From CAZJJK01 sp964546285 (GTDB taxonomy: Bacteria; Spirochaetota; Spirochaetia; Treponematales; Breznakiellaceae), in the NCBI GenBank assembly GCA_964546285.1, contig CAZJJK010000089.1, positions 1 to 14,397 of the forward strand: a stretch of 14,397 nt of DNA, given 5' to 3'. Numbering within the stretch: position 1 is the stretch's first letter; the number at the start of each line of letters is the position of its first letter. The notes under the pieces are model-generated. The model was not told where the DNA came from and ran no database searches. It saw only the letters and a list, made by a program, of their open reading frames with translations. The translations under genes were made by a program, and so were the position numbers. This document shows positions 14,328 through 14,397 of the stretch, one piece after another.

Positions 14328-14397
14328 AAACTATAGTTTGACTTACATAAAGTATTATTTTTTAGTAATATATAGATATAAGTCCGGGAATAAAGCT

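Overview
The window reads like a draft or metagenome-assembled chromosome segment of a spirochaete, most plausibly a Treponema relative. That is inferred from spirochaete-style lipoprotein signals, the mix of families (ThrH, UPF0303, CPBP protease, deoxynucleoside kinase, HisKA_2 kinase) and dense small regulators; no rRNA or marker gene confirms it. Three blocks of exactly 100 N (2717-2816, 4980-5079, 8066-8165) are scaffold gaps. In two of them the flanking halves of one gene do not join in frame across 100 nt, so the N count is a placeholder.

Layout. 1-960 (-): 5' part of an unrecognised, probably membrane-associated protein that runs off the left edge. 1059-gap (+): glutamine-dependent NAD synthetase. 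2867-4658 (+): a two-gene unit made of an exported C39-like cysteine peptidase, whose signal peptide and enzyme body are put out of frame by a 12-C homopolymer, and an unknown lipoprotein. 6076-4747 (-): SDR oxidoreductase followed 2 bp later by a TetR regulator, behind a 32-bp perfect palindrome overlapping the promoter. 7099-6491 (-): thrH. 7239-7715 (+): UPF0303 protein with an extended -10 abutting its ATG. 8911-7757 (-): TrmO/TsaA-like protein and an AraC regulator with a GyrI-like ligand domain. 9044-10048 (+): CPBP intramembrane protease interrupted by one in-frame TAG. 10582-11235 (+): deoxynucleoside kinase. 11722-11264 (-): small secreted Gly-rich protein behind a textbook sigma-54 (-24/-12) promoter. 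12875-12120 (-): GNAT acetyltransferase. 13266-14297 (+): PAS/HisKA_2 sensor kinase.

The most unusual signal is an intergenic repeat family. A 19-nt end sequence (consensus ACTGCTGCCAATTYTGTTG) occurs six times. Two pairs face each other as terminal inverted repeats of complete elements (10103-10415 and 12933-13164) that share a diverged interior. Two more single ends lie at 6251 and 14309, the latter running into the right edge. No transposase is encoded, so this looks like a MITE-like non-autonomous element or a mobile structured RNA.

The genes do not form one pathway. The window is a run of small independent units (NAD synthesis, amino-acid and nucleoside metabolism, tRNA modification, stress regulation) separated by repeat-bearing intergenic DNA. 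The best leads are the repeat family, the poly-C switch on the secreted peptidase, the TAG in the CPBP gene, the sigma-54 promoter and a recurring leaderless-type gene start.
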